Assembly (NCBI RefSeq): GCF_040054535.1
Contig: NC_090778.1
Location: 9,184,001-9,248,000 of the forward strand
DNA length: 64,000 bases
Origin: Antennarius striatus
Taxonomy: Eukaryota > Chordata > Actinopteri > Lophiiformes > Antennariidae
Reading direction: 5' to 3'
The stretch's first letter is position 1. The number at the start of each line of letters is the position of its first letter. The position numbers and the translations under genes were made by a program. The notes under the pieces are model-generated. The model saw only the letters and a program-made list of their open reading frames with translations, was not told where the DNA came from and ran no database searches. Of the stretch, positions 1 through 26,504 are shown piece by piece.

Positions 1-23
1 CTAAATCCCTTGTTTCCACTCAG

Positions 24-14352
<14,329 letters not shown>

Positions 14353-15816
14353 GATGCTGACGGGGAAGAGGAGAGGAAGAGGAAGGGGAAAGTCAAATCA
14401 AAAGCGGTATTTTATAAAAGGAAGTTTGTACTTACGGAACAAGATATTTGTTAATGTATTTTTATACCACTTTGAGAAAAAAAGGGAAGAGTGTGATGTG
14501 CAGCCTTTGAAGCGTTTTAAGAATTTTGAAACTGGGCTACCTCAGGAATCCACAAACCACTCAGCTGTATGAAACAGACAAAACATCTGCTTCTGATCAT
14601 TCATTTGACACTGCTATTGATCTTGTTATTGTTTAACTTGACATGTCCTTTTTTAGTACCAACATAGTGAGTGGTAGCTCAGACACTGGTGATTGTTTAG
14701 GTAAAAACATTCTCTGCTGCATTGGATCATTTTGCTGCTACCAAATGTCACTGCTGAAGGAGTGGCCAGTGTAGAAGTTGTCCTTTTCTGCATTACTCCC
14801 AGTCAAACACTGATAAATTCATTTTGATAACTCTGATGGAACAAAACAAAGTTAAGATTTCCTGCTGATTTAGGTTTACGTCGGCTACAGTTGCTTCTGA
14901 CTACTGTCAAAGTGTTTCGTAAAGATAGTGTGCTATCGCCTGAGGTTGAATGAGTGTAGTGTAAGTGATGTTAAAGATGAATGATATCTATTCAAGTGCA
15001 ATTATGTCAAACTTTTGTTAATCTTTCTTTAATGAGCAAAACATCATTTGCATAATAACCACGTATTATATATCAAGCCTTACTTAAACACTTGTACTGT
15101 CTAAGTAAAAGCAACAACACACAATTGTCTCATTAGAAATTCTACTTTTTGTTGTTTTAACTGTATTTTGACAGCTGCCAAGATTAAGTGCCATACAGTA
15201 TTTTCGTATGTTAATTTTAAAATGACTCATCCAAAGTATTTTTTTTTCTCAAGAGTGAGAAAACATAACTTTCATTGAATTCTTAATAAATAAGACACCT
15301 CCATTTGGACAGCAAAGGTTCCGATCCCGTCCACATGACAGAATGCTTTTGCCTTACCACTGTTCGAATGAAAATAATCACTTTTGATAATGATGTATTT
15401 TATAACAGATGTGTGTCTATCTGCCTTTTCCCACCCAAAGACATGAAATCCCTCACTTATTTATCCAAACTGAAATCTCAAGCAATTTTTTTTTCACTTG
15501 TGTATTATTATGTTATAGTATATTATGTTAGGCCCAGCTACTGATGTAACCGTGTTAAACTTAAAATAATTTTGTGTATGACACTGGTTGGAGAGCACTG
15601 TAAACATTTTCTTGTCATTATGATTTCTTGACTTGTTTTCCTCTCCATTCGTCTCTAACCCCACATCCTGTTTTCATTTAACTGTGTGCCTATCAAAAAC
15701 ATGGGAACAGGACATTATGGGAAATATCAATATATTTTTGGTGCTATCATTTTGTCAAAAATTACTATGATGCTATCAACATGATGCCTGTATTTGGTGC
15801 CTTTTTTAGTAATAAA
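14353..15816 (+). other. fras1: FRAS1 3' untranslated region with polyadenylation signals
   Basis: The DNA after the FRAS1 stop is A/T-rich with no further exon. AATAAA occurs at 15285-15290 and again at 15811-15816. Either would give a 3'UTR of about 0.95 or 1.5 kb. I cannot choose between them from sequence alone. Confidence 0.55.
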
Positions 15817-16110
15817 AATACATTTTAAAGTCATAATTTTGTATTTACTTTAATATTTCGAACAAAAAATGTGAAATTCAATTGGTGTATTTTGATGGTG
15901 TATGTAAAATTTGATTTATCATTTCTGTTTAAGATTCTGTCAGATATTACTGGAAGTGACAAAAACTGACAAGTGGTGAACATATTTTCTGTTGTTTTAC
16001 AATAACAGAACTCTGTTTTTAATAATATTACAGTTTTGTCATCAGCTCTCAATAATGTAAAATACATTTTTATTTTCACTCACTTCACGTATTTTATTCT
16101 TAACAAGGCA
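15817..16110. other. FRAS1-ANXA3 intergenic DNA
   Basis: A/T-rich sequence between the last FRAS1 polyadenylation signal and the palindromes upstream of ANXA3. No coding or repeat signal was seen. Confidence 0.5.
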
Positions 16111-16147
16111 GACTAGATTACTAATGACTAGTAATCTAGTCATTAGT
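16111..16147. repeat. Two overlapping perfect palindromes upstream of ANXA3
   Basis: Arm pair 1 is GACTAGATTACTA at 16111-16123 with its exact reverse complement at 16129-16141 (5-base loop). Arm pair 2 is ACTAATGACTAG at 16120-16131 with its exact reverse complement at 16136-16147 (4-base loop). The two hairpins share sequence and cannot form together. They lie roughly 200 bp before the candidate first exon end of ANXA3. Confidence 0.9.
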
Positions 16148-16199
16148 CCTATGAAGACAGAGCTCCTTCTCATTGTCAGAAGGTATTTTTAGTGTACGC

Positions 16200-16339
16200 G
16201 GATGTTGAAATGTACGAGCCGTTCCTGAAGGCAGCACCAACCTGTCAAACCATGGGCGTGGCTACCTGAGCCCTTCGGCCGGTTTGCGCAGCCGGTTAAG
16301 GTGTGGCGGAACACTTTTCCGGTTCAAGCACTTGTTCAG
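16200..16339 (+). promoter_or_regulatory. anxa3: Candidate ANXA3 promoter and non-coding first exon
   Basis: This G/C-richer island contrasts with its A/T-rich surroundings. It ends with TTGTTCAG followed by gtgggt, a good splice donor at 16339/16340, and annexin genes commonly have a non-coding first exon. CCGGTT occurs three times, at 16279-16284, 16292-16297 and 16319-16324. The transcription start is not visible, so the left boundary is a guess. Confidence 0.45.
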
Positions 16340-17371
16340 GTGGGTTTTTCTCTGCTTTCAGTATCTTTCATTGATCTATTTGCAAGCATTTATTCTGTGT
16401 TTGACTTTTGTTGTGAATTATACATTGTAGTTCAAATATTAAATCAAAAGTCAGTCACCTACAAAGATGGTTCATATCAACATGAATGCATTCTAACCTT
16501 GGTAAAAGGTTCTTAAATTGGTATTCTTTACAGTCACGCAACACTAATTTGAAACTTAATTGCGTGTGATTATATTTTTATGTCCTGTTTTAGTTCAACA
16601 CCCTCCTCTTACTCATATTGCTAAATGATGTCAAGTATAGTGCATGGTTGAAGTTTTGCAGGTTATTCTTTGGGGTACATGTTAGTGATGGACTCACTGA
16701 TGAGGCGCATCTGAGGTTGAAAGGTTATGTAAAGTAACTGCTGCAGTTTCACAAGAGCAGCTGAGCAGATAGATTTGTACACATAAGGATAATGATCCTA
16801 ATGATAATGACCATAATGATCCTCACAGACAACTTTCAACTATTAATAAAATGATATATCACATATCCAGTTGAAAAAGAAACAAACACACATGCACAGA
16901 AGTAATATTAGGTCATGTTTATCGTAATTTACTATTGAATCATTTTTTTGCTACTTCAGCCCTGAGTTTAAGAATTTTAACTAACGAGTCATACTTAAAT
17001 GTTTTATTATACTGTAATGATTACATTTTTTTAATTTTCCAAATGTCCCAATTTGTTAAAATGGCAGTGAAAATGAAGACATTATTCGTTCGTTTGTTAG
17101 TTCATTCATTCATTCATTGGTAGTTGTATAATTATCACCAGTACTACAAATATGAATTATAATTTTAGCATGGCACTTATTCCATTTCATGCTATTGAAT
17201 TCTGCAGAATTAAAGGTTAGAGTGAAGGTGATCATTTAAGGTATGTGCACACTGAATTTGTGCTGGTGTCACTTCAGTTTGCTGTGAACACAGTAATAAT
17301 GCAGATTCTGATTTTGCACCATACCCCCAAAATATCCTTTTTCTCCCCCAGAGGAACCTCCTTCCGTCATC

Positions 17372-20300
17372 ATGGCAGATTTATGGGTGAGCTGTTTTTG
17401 GATGTTGTTGTTGTTGTTTTTTTTTGATAGTGTTTTATCTAATCATGCAATTGAACACAAATAATAAATATTCTGCAGGAAGACTTGGATTCTCTTGTGA
17501 AGTCTCCGTCCTCTTTCTCGGCAAAAGTATGTCCAAAGTTGTTGTTTTTTTGACACAAAGAATAAAAGAAAAATAGAGAGATGAGTAAATGTTCACATGT
17601 TCTACAGCCTGGTGAGAGAGGAACCATTAAACCCAAGTCAAACTTTGATGCTGAGGACGATGCTGTGAAACTACGGAAGGCCATCGAAGGGCTTGGTACG
17701 AACACACATGCACACACACGTGCACACCTGCACGCAAACACATGAACTCACACATATGCGAACAGGTTTGCGCAGTTAGGACATTACATTCACTTCGATT
17801 CACTGTGGACAACCTAGCCAAACTCTTACCATAACCAATTTTTCCATACCTAACTCTAGCCTTAAAGCTAGCAATGTGGTTTTTTGTAAGCATTTTTTTG
17901 CCAATTTTTTTAAAAAAAACCTGAAGAAGAAATATTGTAATTTCGAAGTATTGTAGATTTAGGCTTCATGTGTATAACAAAAGTAAGAGCTAAAGAACTA
18001 AATGATAGATAAAAAAACACACATTTTTAAAAACATGCTTTTTTAAAGATGTATTGGTCACTTTGTTCCTTTTTATTCAACCTTTAGGATATGTATGTAT
18101 GGCTTTATTTATTTATTCATTTATTTATTTATTTATTTATTTAAATAGATATTTATTTACTTATTTATGTGTTTGTTTGTTTGTTTGTTTAATGGTGCAA
18201 CTTTTTGCATGGTTGTTGACGTGTTTCTACTCATTTCATTTGCAAACGTTTCAGGCACAGACGAGAAAACTCTGATTGACATCTTGACCCACAGAAGTAA
18301 CGCTCAGAGGCAGCTCATCTGTGAAGCTTATCAGGCAGCCACTGGCAGGGTAACGTATCACTCGCGTTGTTTCTTATCCAGAGTCAAAAGTCTTTGAGGA
18401 GTGTCAAGAAAAAGAAAACAAACCTTCTAGATTCTTCGTCATCAGCTTATAGACAACTTGTTCTGGTTGTCTATAAATAAAATTGTGTCTGTTTGGAAAC
18501 CAAATCAGAGTGAACATTTTAATGCAGTTCTTTTCTTTTCACGGTTAGGATTCTGTTGGCAAGCTTACCAGCTGTGTTTCTTCTATACTGTAGACATTGT
18601 TGGAGGACCTGGAAGGGGACACTGATGGCGAGTTTAAGAACATCCTGGTGGCGCTCATCACCCCCCCTGCAACATATGACTGCCATGAAATAATGCGGGC
18701 CATAAAGGTTGGCTGACTCACTCAAAACACTTTCCCTTAACTCCTACACCTCTGCCAAAAGGGGCATTACATGTTGTGTTTAATATGGCTCATGTTTACT
18801 CTCTTCATCTCTCATGACGTAACTGGAGTTCATCCATGTAGTGTTCTGTGGTAAATGTGTGATATTGCAGGGTGTTGGGGCAAACTGCGACGTCCTGATT
18901 GAGATCTTTGCCTCCAGATCAACAGAACAAATCGCGGCTCTCAATGAAGTTTATTTGAAAGGTAAATAATTTAAACGGCCAAGATTGCTAAGATTCTAAT
19001 TAAAATGTGAGGCCAGTAAAATGGTTTGCATCATTAAAATGAAACCAAATTTTAATCAAGGAGAAAAATGTATCCTACTCATCTGTTCAAATTCGCTGGA
19101 CTGATTAATCTTTAGCGTGAATTTCTTGCTTTGTGATTCATTGTGATTATGAATTTGTTTTGTTTTTAGAAACAGAGAAGAAATTGATCTTTGATCTGAA
19201 GAGGGAAGTTTCTGGAGACTTTGCCAAGGGGTTGCTCCTTTTGGCTGAGGTTTGTCATTCTGATAAAAAAAACTGAACATTTTGTTTCATACACATAATT
19301 ACGTCTTTTAATATAACACTGCCGACCTGCAAAACTGTCGACACAAGGGTACATTTCAACTTGTAGTGCTGAAACACAAACTGAACTCTTGAAATGAAAG
19401 CAGTTATGCAGACACGTTAATTTGCTCTGGTTTCCTATATGATTCCTTCACCTTACCCTTCTGACAGACCAGTGTTTCCTGGTTGATGGTGCAGGACGGA
19501 CTCTAGGGTTGAGAAGTCTGGCATAGTATAAAACACAAAGAGATATACATATGATATGTATGATGGTTGATAGTCTCAATCAGTGCTGTGCTGACGGCTA
19601 CATAACTAAAACTTCCAAAATTCCTGCACTGATGTTTTGTTTTTTTCCACCTTTTTCAGGGCTTGAGGGATGGAGGGACCGACGTAGATGAAGAGAAGGC
19701 AAGAGAGGATGCACAGGTGCACAGTCACATTTGTTTAAACTTCAGTATATAGTCTGTATTAAACTCTATCTTTTCTTAGTTCTAATCTTCATATTTAGTA
19801 TTTTTAACCATACCATTTTTGTCCAACTTAGATCCTTTATAATGCTGGGGAGAAGAAGTGGGGCACCGATGAATCTAAATTCATTGAAATTCTCTGTCAA
19901 AGAAATATATTTCAACTGAGACAAAGTACGTCGTGTTTCACATTTATTTAGGTTATACTTGGATTAATTCTGTCAAATGATGATTGTTTTGGACTGATCC
20001 GTTAGGGGTGATGTAGTTTGGACTAATTGGAAATGTAAACAGTGATTTCTTTCTGTAGCTCTTGTTGAATACAAGACCATTGGTGGCAACACTTTGCAGG
20101 AAAGCATCAAAAAGGAGATGTCAGGCGATCTGAGGGAGCTGCTGGTGGCTATCGGTAGGTTCATGTACTTATACAATAATATATATAATAATATATAACA
20201 CATTACTGTATTGGCTATATGGCCAAATGTATAGTATCTTGTGGAAAATCTTGACAGAAATGAAGCAGAAAAGTAGCTATGTTTTTTTAAATAACATTCA

Positions 20301-20381
20301 ATAATAACACTGATAATTGCATGCATATGTATATATAAAAAAAAATATATGAACATCATCTTATATATGAATGTGTGTGTG

Positions 20382-20428
<47 letters not shown>

Positions 20429-22133
20429 TTGCGTGCGTGTTTGTAACCATAATGCTGACTTTTGTCACTTGTCCAGTGAAATGTGTGAAGAGCGTACCGA
20501 TCTACTTTGCCGAACGTCTCCGTGGCAGCATGAAGGTCAGTTTTGTGTTTTACTGCGTGATTTCACAGCCAAACTTTATTACCAAACAGTTATCTGCTCA
20601 TGCAGATTTATCAGAAGGAAATCCTGGTGGACTACATCATCCTCTAATGGTTTAATATGCAGTTTAATGGGTCAATAGCTAAACATAGTTGAGCTTGTTA
20701 CAATGGGCCAGTTTAGATAAATTTTCAGGAGAGAACATCTACTGGGACTTAAAATAGATGATTGGAAGATTAATATTCCACATTAGCACAGGTGTATAAA
20801 TGTATAGTTATGCTGTCTCTCTGATCATTACCAGGGTGCAGGAACTGATGAGTGGACTCTGAACCGGATCATGGTGAGTCGGTCTGAAATCGATCTGCTG
20901 GACATCAGAGCCGAGTATAAGAAACTCTACGAGCACTCGCTGCACTCTGCCATTGAGGTGAGGAACAATTTTTTACACTTCATTGCAGTAAATCCTATAA
21001 GAAAGAATTATTATCCTCTCATATGGTTTTTTTCTAATAAATATCCAGCTGTACTTTCTTCATTGCAGCACATCTCAGTCACTTTTCATTTCTAATTTTA
21101 CACACGGTATCTTATTTTATCAACTGAAACTTTCAACGGATTGATTTCAATGGCAAGATACTCTAATACCTATGCTTCTAAAAATAATAGAAAAGTAAAC
21201 TGATCTTCTGAGATGTACAAACATGAAAAAAAGTGCAGAATAACACAGCTTTTTGAAATGTGTAGCTAATCTTTACTAACTCAGTCACAGCAAACATCTG
21301 TTATTTTGGTGAGGGAACTGCTCTGCACTGGAGTGTCCAGGCTGTCTGGGTGTTTTCTATCACTTTATTTTGCCCCTTGCATTTTCCCAGGTGGGTTTGG
21401 TCAAATTATTAAAGGATTTTAAGGACCCCACCTACCTGGTGCACTGCAAGAAGCAAAGGAAAGGGCATATTGGGCTGCCATGTCCACGGAGGTCATTAAC
21501 AAATCTTCATACATCCCATCAGTTGTTGATAAATGCTGTAAATAAGCTTTCTTATTTATCTGGCACTTAGATAAATACAGTAAACAAAAAACACAAGTGA
21601 AACATTTCATTCTTGGCTGATTTAATAACAGCTCCTTAAAAAACCTTCTACAGTTTAATTGCTGACTGCTAAACACACAACACAACCAAACGTTTTCTGA
21701 ATGAGTGGATCATGTTCAAATAAACGTGTGGTTTACTGGTTCTGCTGGTTCTAGCCTACACACTTTATTTAAAGTCACTGCTCTGAACTGGACACACTTC
21801 TCCTCATTTGTGTTGCCATGTTCTGCAGTCGGATCTTGGGGGGAGCCACGCTGACTGTGTGATGGCCATCTGTGGAGGAGATGACTAACTAACACCTGGG
21901 GGCGAGAAACCTCCTGACTCACACTACAGCACTTGTCTAATTTTATGTTCTTCTACTTTAATTCCATCTTCAAACTTTTAATTACTAACTCTGGATAGTG
22001 CATAAGCACATGAAACAGACATCTAACATGAATTTAGAAAATGAAATTTTATTTTTTTTTGTTTTAGTCTGATTGTGGAGGAGATTATAGAAAGACTCTG
22101 CTAAAAATCTGTGGAGGAGATGATGAGTCCTAA
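17372..22133 (+). CDS. anxa3: Annexin A3 (complete; 339 or 341 residues)
   Basis: Calcium-dependent phospholipid-binding protein of the annexin fold, acting on inner membrane surfaces. Coding parts: 17372-17386, 17479-17526, 17608-17695, 18255-18349, 18594-18707, 18871-18961, 19170-19249, 19660-19716, 19832-19925, 20059-20154, 20477-20535, 20835-20957, then a terminal exon at 21829-21888 or 22068-22133. The run of 95, 114, 91, 80, 57, 94, 96, 59 and 123 bp is the standard annexin exon series. Type-II calcium loops: GLGTDE (repeat 1), KWGTDE (3), GAGTDE (4), each with an acidic cap residue 39 after the Thr. Repeat 2 has GVGANC instead. '[15 protein letters not shown]', '[13 protein letters not shown]' and the 'LLKICGGDD' end point to A3. 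The ATG has A at -3 and G at +4. The upstream exon (17352-17386) begins after a good acceptor. Confidence 0.94.
18106..18192 (+). repeat. (TTTA)n/(TTTG)n microsatellite in ANXA3 intron
   Basis: Compound tetranucleotide tract, TTTA units passing into GTTT units, ending 62 bp before ANXA3 exon 18255-18349. The rest of intron 17696-18254 has a short (CA) run near 17700 and nothing else recognisable. Confidence 0.85.
20372..20441 (+). repeat. (GT)n-(GTGC)n compound microsatellite in ANXA3 intron
   Basis: GT units change abruptly into GCGT units, 36 bp before ANXA3 exon 20477-20535. The transition suggests one mutated unit that spread by slippage. Confidence 0.92.
20958..21828 (+). other. ANXA3 penultimate intron
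   Basis: 871 bp of A/T-rich intron before terminal exon a. An open frame at 21370-21570 has no annexin similarity that I can see. No mobile element was recognised. Confidence 0.5.
21829..21888 (+). CDS. anxa3: ANXA3 terminal exon, version a
   Basis: After the acceptor TTCTGCAG, 19 codons and TAA read [19 protein letters not shown]. The phase fits the donor at 20957. It keeps the S-D start (the Asp caps the repeat-4 calcium site) and the ICGGDD end but lacks the usual GDY motif. No AATAAA or ATTAAA lies between it and version b, so a transcript using it would probably run through version b to the shared signal at 22456. Confidence 0.75.
   Translation, partial: SDLGGSHADCVMAICGGDD
22068..22133 (+). 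CDS. anxa3: ANXA3 terminal exon, version b
   Basis: After the acceptor GTTTTAG, 21 codons and TAA encode [19 protein letters not shown] followed by Glu-Ser. This version keeps the GDY motif and the LLKICGGDD end typical of ANXA3, so it looks ancestral. It begins 180 bp after the stop of version a, with the same phase. Confidence 0.85.
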   Translation, partial: SDCGGDYRKTLLKICGGDDES

Positions 22134-22455
22134 CATCTGCATCGGTCAAACCCTCTTTGTTTCCCCTTGTCTTCATTTTTTTCTTGAAACAGGTTTTGCT
22201 ATATGGCAATGAAGTTACTATATAGTTAAGTTAATCACTGCTAAAAATCTTAATGATTTGAGAGACGCTTCCCTGAATGTTTGTTGCTATATTACAGTAA
22301 TGCTTTTTTTTTTTGGCGGGGGGGGGGGTTCTTAAATTATATCAAAGGTCTAAAATCATTAACTGTAATGTCAGTGTAACCATTAAAAAAATGAGTTACT
22401 GTGTTTCATTTTGTCTTTGTTCTTAATCAGTTTTTCACTGTTTGTGTATCTGAAA

Positions 22456-22461
22456 AATAAA
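22456..22461 (+). terminator. anxa3: ANXA3 polyadenylation signal (AATAAA)
   Basis: First AATAAA after both ANXA3 stop codons, 323 bp past the stop of exon version b. It would serve transcripts with either terminal exon. Confidence 0.6.
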
Positions 22462-25400
22462 CTCTTAAATCATTATTTTAGCATTACCATCAATATCACC
22501 AACAGGTAAAGTTTGGACTGCTCCAACCTTATTTAATCTGTTATCTAGACTCACTGAAATCAGGAGGATCGTTAGAATTAATGTCTTTGCTTATTCATCA
22601 TTAATTCTATGTATGTTTGTTTGAAATATTAGAAAGTAGAAAAACAGCACCAATGACATCATTTATGTATTTAAGTATATGATTGTTATTTTCCACCACT
22701 GAGTAAATATTAACAGAAAGCATCACTGCTCTTCTGCAGTTTTTAGTACTCATACGTGTCATGAGTATTTTCATGTTATGATACGTTATATTTCCAATCC
22801 ACATATGGAGACAAATACTGCACTTCTTACTACAGTACATTACACATTACTTGTAGATTACATTTTAAATGTACATATAAGTAAATATGCAATGCTTTGC
22901 TGTTTATCCAACCAGCTGAGTATGAAGTATCTAAGATTTGCACCACTCTGACAAATTACAACGTGAAAAATCCTAATAATACATTTGTATTTTTATTTCA
23001 GAAACATATCACTTGAAATTGAGAAATTTCTGGAGGATTGGTATTGAAAGTGTCTCATGACGGGAGACACATACTCCTGAAACCACTGCATTAAGGAGGA
23101 GCAGTTTGAAAACAAATCAGGAGTCATTTACAACTTGATTTTTTTCTTTCCCAAAAAACTTCTTCAACAATTAAAGGTTGTAACAGCTGCTCAAAATAAT
23201 AATTTTAGTGAGGAAATTCTCAAATTCCATCGTCAGTGTCAGTAAATTACTGGTATGAAAATCAGGATCAGACCCATTTCACATCAGTTCCTCCTAAAGA
23301 TGGAGGCATAGTGCAGAAAACCACTGGAAATGTGGTCATGTGACTGGTACACTGTATTGCATATTTCACTACACAATAGCATACAGAGAGATAAACATGA
23401 TTAGCCTGATTGTAAGTCTACGGTATTTTACACTGACAATTATGTGAATTTCATAATTTTAATAGCATTATGAAATTGAATGACATTATACTAGTTATTC
23501 TCACAAAATCAGAAGAAACATTTTCCATATTTAGATTTAAAGCTGGGCGATGATATCAGTCAAGATCTCCAATGAATCTGAAATGAATCTCAATCAGAAG
23601 TTCTTTTGCTCACAGCTGTTTAAAGGTAAAAAAAATACTTCAACTTTACAATTTAGACAGTTAATTACTATGAAATAAAGTTATCAGGAAATCCATGTTT
23701 GATTGGCTGTCAGAGACCTGAGAGCGTCCGAGTACATTGCCTCAAATCGAGTACTCTACACTCTGGTGGGAAACATTATACTTGTTACTTAATAATTATG
23801 GGACAGTTTTTAGTTTCTATATATTTACAGATGTACACTTGTGCTTATGTAAAAAACATTTGCTGCAGCCTCCAAATCATATCTACAGATGTGTTTATTG
23901 TCTTTCTTCCGATCCTCTTCATCTCCAGTCCTGCAGAGAGCTGACAGTTAAAACTAGGGCCAGACAGTCTCCCAGACTATTGAGGCTGATGAGAGCCTCA
24001 GGCCAAAGACGTTTTCCTCATTAAAGCCAACATGATCACACAAAACCCTTCACTTGGCACCCTGCCTCCCACAATTCACGTCTCCCCTCTTTATCTGAAC
24101 TTAAAAGAAAACAGGAAGAGAGGTAGCAGCCCTTCCATACATCTTTAGGCCTCGACAGCTTCCACTAGAATCCCCTGTTAGGGAGTGTTTGTTCGTGTCC
24201 ATGAGGCAGAGAAACAGTTGTTCGGCAAATAAGACATTTTAAAATAAGTTATCACAAGCCATCTTTTGTGACCCATTTAAAATCAAAACTGCTAAGATAT
24301 TTTAACTTTACAATAAACCATAATTCATAGGTTAGAATAATTTAAATGTCATTAAAGGAGAAGATTCAGCTGTAGTTTATCATTGTTCTTTTTGTACATG
24401 ACAAAACATCAGTGATTGCTTTGCTTTAGGGAAATTAAACACTGCTTCCTCTTTTCCTCACAGTCCATGTGTTTATTTTTAGGCCACAGAAACATAATAG
24501 AGAACTTGTATCCTGTTCTTTGACAGATATCTGATAAAACAAACAGTCACAAAACATGATTTTTTAAATTCAGCGTGTATTTCCCCTGTAATTATCAGCT
24601 GGAGTAAATGAATATAAAGGAGGCAAAGGTGTCATACAGGATGAGAGGTTATACAGTGTTAAATCCATGAAGGGAATGATTATAATGATGTACAACAGCA
24701 AATCCTGGCACGACTCATGCTTATGATGACTGTATCCTACATTTCCCACAATTCAAATCATTAGTACACTTTTTGTGTCTATTTTTTGTTGAATTTTTGC
24801 CTTAGTGTGATTGTGATTTTGCTAAATAAATAACTGAGCTTGAATTAAATTGATCAAGATGAGGTGCAGATCTAAGATTAGAGTATGGTCAAGTTCTGAG
24901 CAAATAAAAATCCAGATTAATTTATAACATTTAAGTGCATGATTGTCCCTAATCTGGGAATCATTTCAATTTCAATTTTGTTTAAGGGGCTGAGAGTTTG
25001 ATCAACTAGACTGTTTAACATTCTGTAGCATCACTAGTACGAGTTCTTTTATCAAACACTATTATCTTGTGGGGAAACGACAAATCCACAGAGAACACAC
25101 TTCACTCTAAGTTTATTTTAGCTTACTCTATGTGGTCCTATAGTGTTTTCAGTCACATTACGCCGGGTTTTTTTCTCATCTCCAAATCAAATTCCCTCAG
25201 ACATTCCTACATGAACTGATGCTTTTATTATGCTAATTGCATCCCGTGACTCACATTACAGTAGTTCTTTGTATAAAAATGAGGGCTTTGAAGCTTGTAT
25301 ATTGTGACTATGCTCTGTGACGTCTGCTGTCACAGCTCTGCAGAGATGCAGCAGTGCTCCAGCGGTGAAAAGGAATCTCTCTGTGGAAACATGAAACGTG

Positions 25401-26006
25401 GGCCAAGTTCATTCACCCTCAATAAGTTTCACACTCCAGACTGCTGTGTGATGCCAAGTGTCAAGTCAAACAGACCAGAATGGAAGAGCAGAAGTTTTAT
25501 CCCTCTTTAAATCCAGGAAATGTGAGCTTGTCCGTGCATTTCCTCAGTTACATATTGTTCCCACGTGAGCCATCTCTATTCATTAACTGAACTGTCACTC
25601 AGAGGTACAGTATAGAGTACGCTTGGCCAACACTTTCCTGCTTCCCTTTGTGGGGATGACTGAGGAGTGAAGACCAACAAGGCTAGTCATCGGATATTTT
25701 GAGGACACAGGAATTTGATTAACCACCTCTTTTTCAGTTCCCACTTTCTCCCACTACAAAACAAACAAGCAGACAATCAACAGCATGCAAGATGGAGTCA
25801 ACAAAAAGGTGCTTGAAATTCTACAAATTTGTTACATGCATTTGTAATATTGTGGGGGTTTTTTTTGTTTGTTTGTTTTATTTTGCTGAATTCTTTTTGG
25901 CAGTGACCTTTCTATAGATCCACCCAAAGAAATGGTTGAGCCTCTGATGAAAGTAATGTATATGAAAGTAATGTATTTGCTTTATTCATATCAACTAATG
26001 CTCTTT

Positions 26007-26010
<4 letters not shown>

Positions 26011-26095
<85 letters not shown>
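26011..26095 (+). repeat. (AC)n microsatellite, about 42 units, uninterrupted
   Basis: A pure AC run of about 85 bases in the intergenic region. Perfect arrays this long are usually highly polymorphic. Confidence 0.97.
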
Positions 26096-26096
<1 letters not shown>

Positions 26097-26504
26097 TTAT
26101 TGCTTGGACGTTCAGACCATCATGGAGCATATGTCGGAACAGAAAAATAAAACTTCTCATCTCACTTTGTGCAGTTCCTCAACGAAATTCATTCCAGCAT
26201 TATTCAGCTGTTAGATCAGTAAATCACTTGGGTCATCTCTGGCTGACTGTTGTCTTGTGGTCTAAAATTTTTTTAAACATCATTCATGATGGCGCAACAA
26301 CAAAACATGTTTTCTTTTTCTTCCGTTTTAGTAAGTAATGGTGAGTATTCTGTTAAAAATAAATAGGATGGCCATGATTCCGAGACCTTGTTCCAGCACC
26401 TCCATCTAAGCTGGAACAACTCCATTAAATGGAATTAAATTGACATGTTTTGCACTGGCACAGCAGTGTTGTGGTTGGTGCTGTTACTATATCCAGACCT
26501 GGAG

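Noticed and set aside
21370..21570. Open frame in the ANXA3 penultimate intron starting at an acceptor-like cag-gtggg
   Set aside because: No annexin similarity, and the annexin exon series is complete without it.
25295..25510. Open frame of 71 codons in the intergenic region
   Set aside because: No recognisable motif, no splice context and no composition different from its surroundings.
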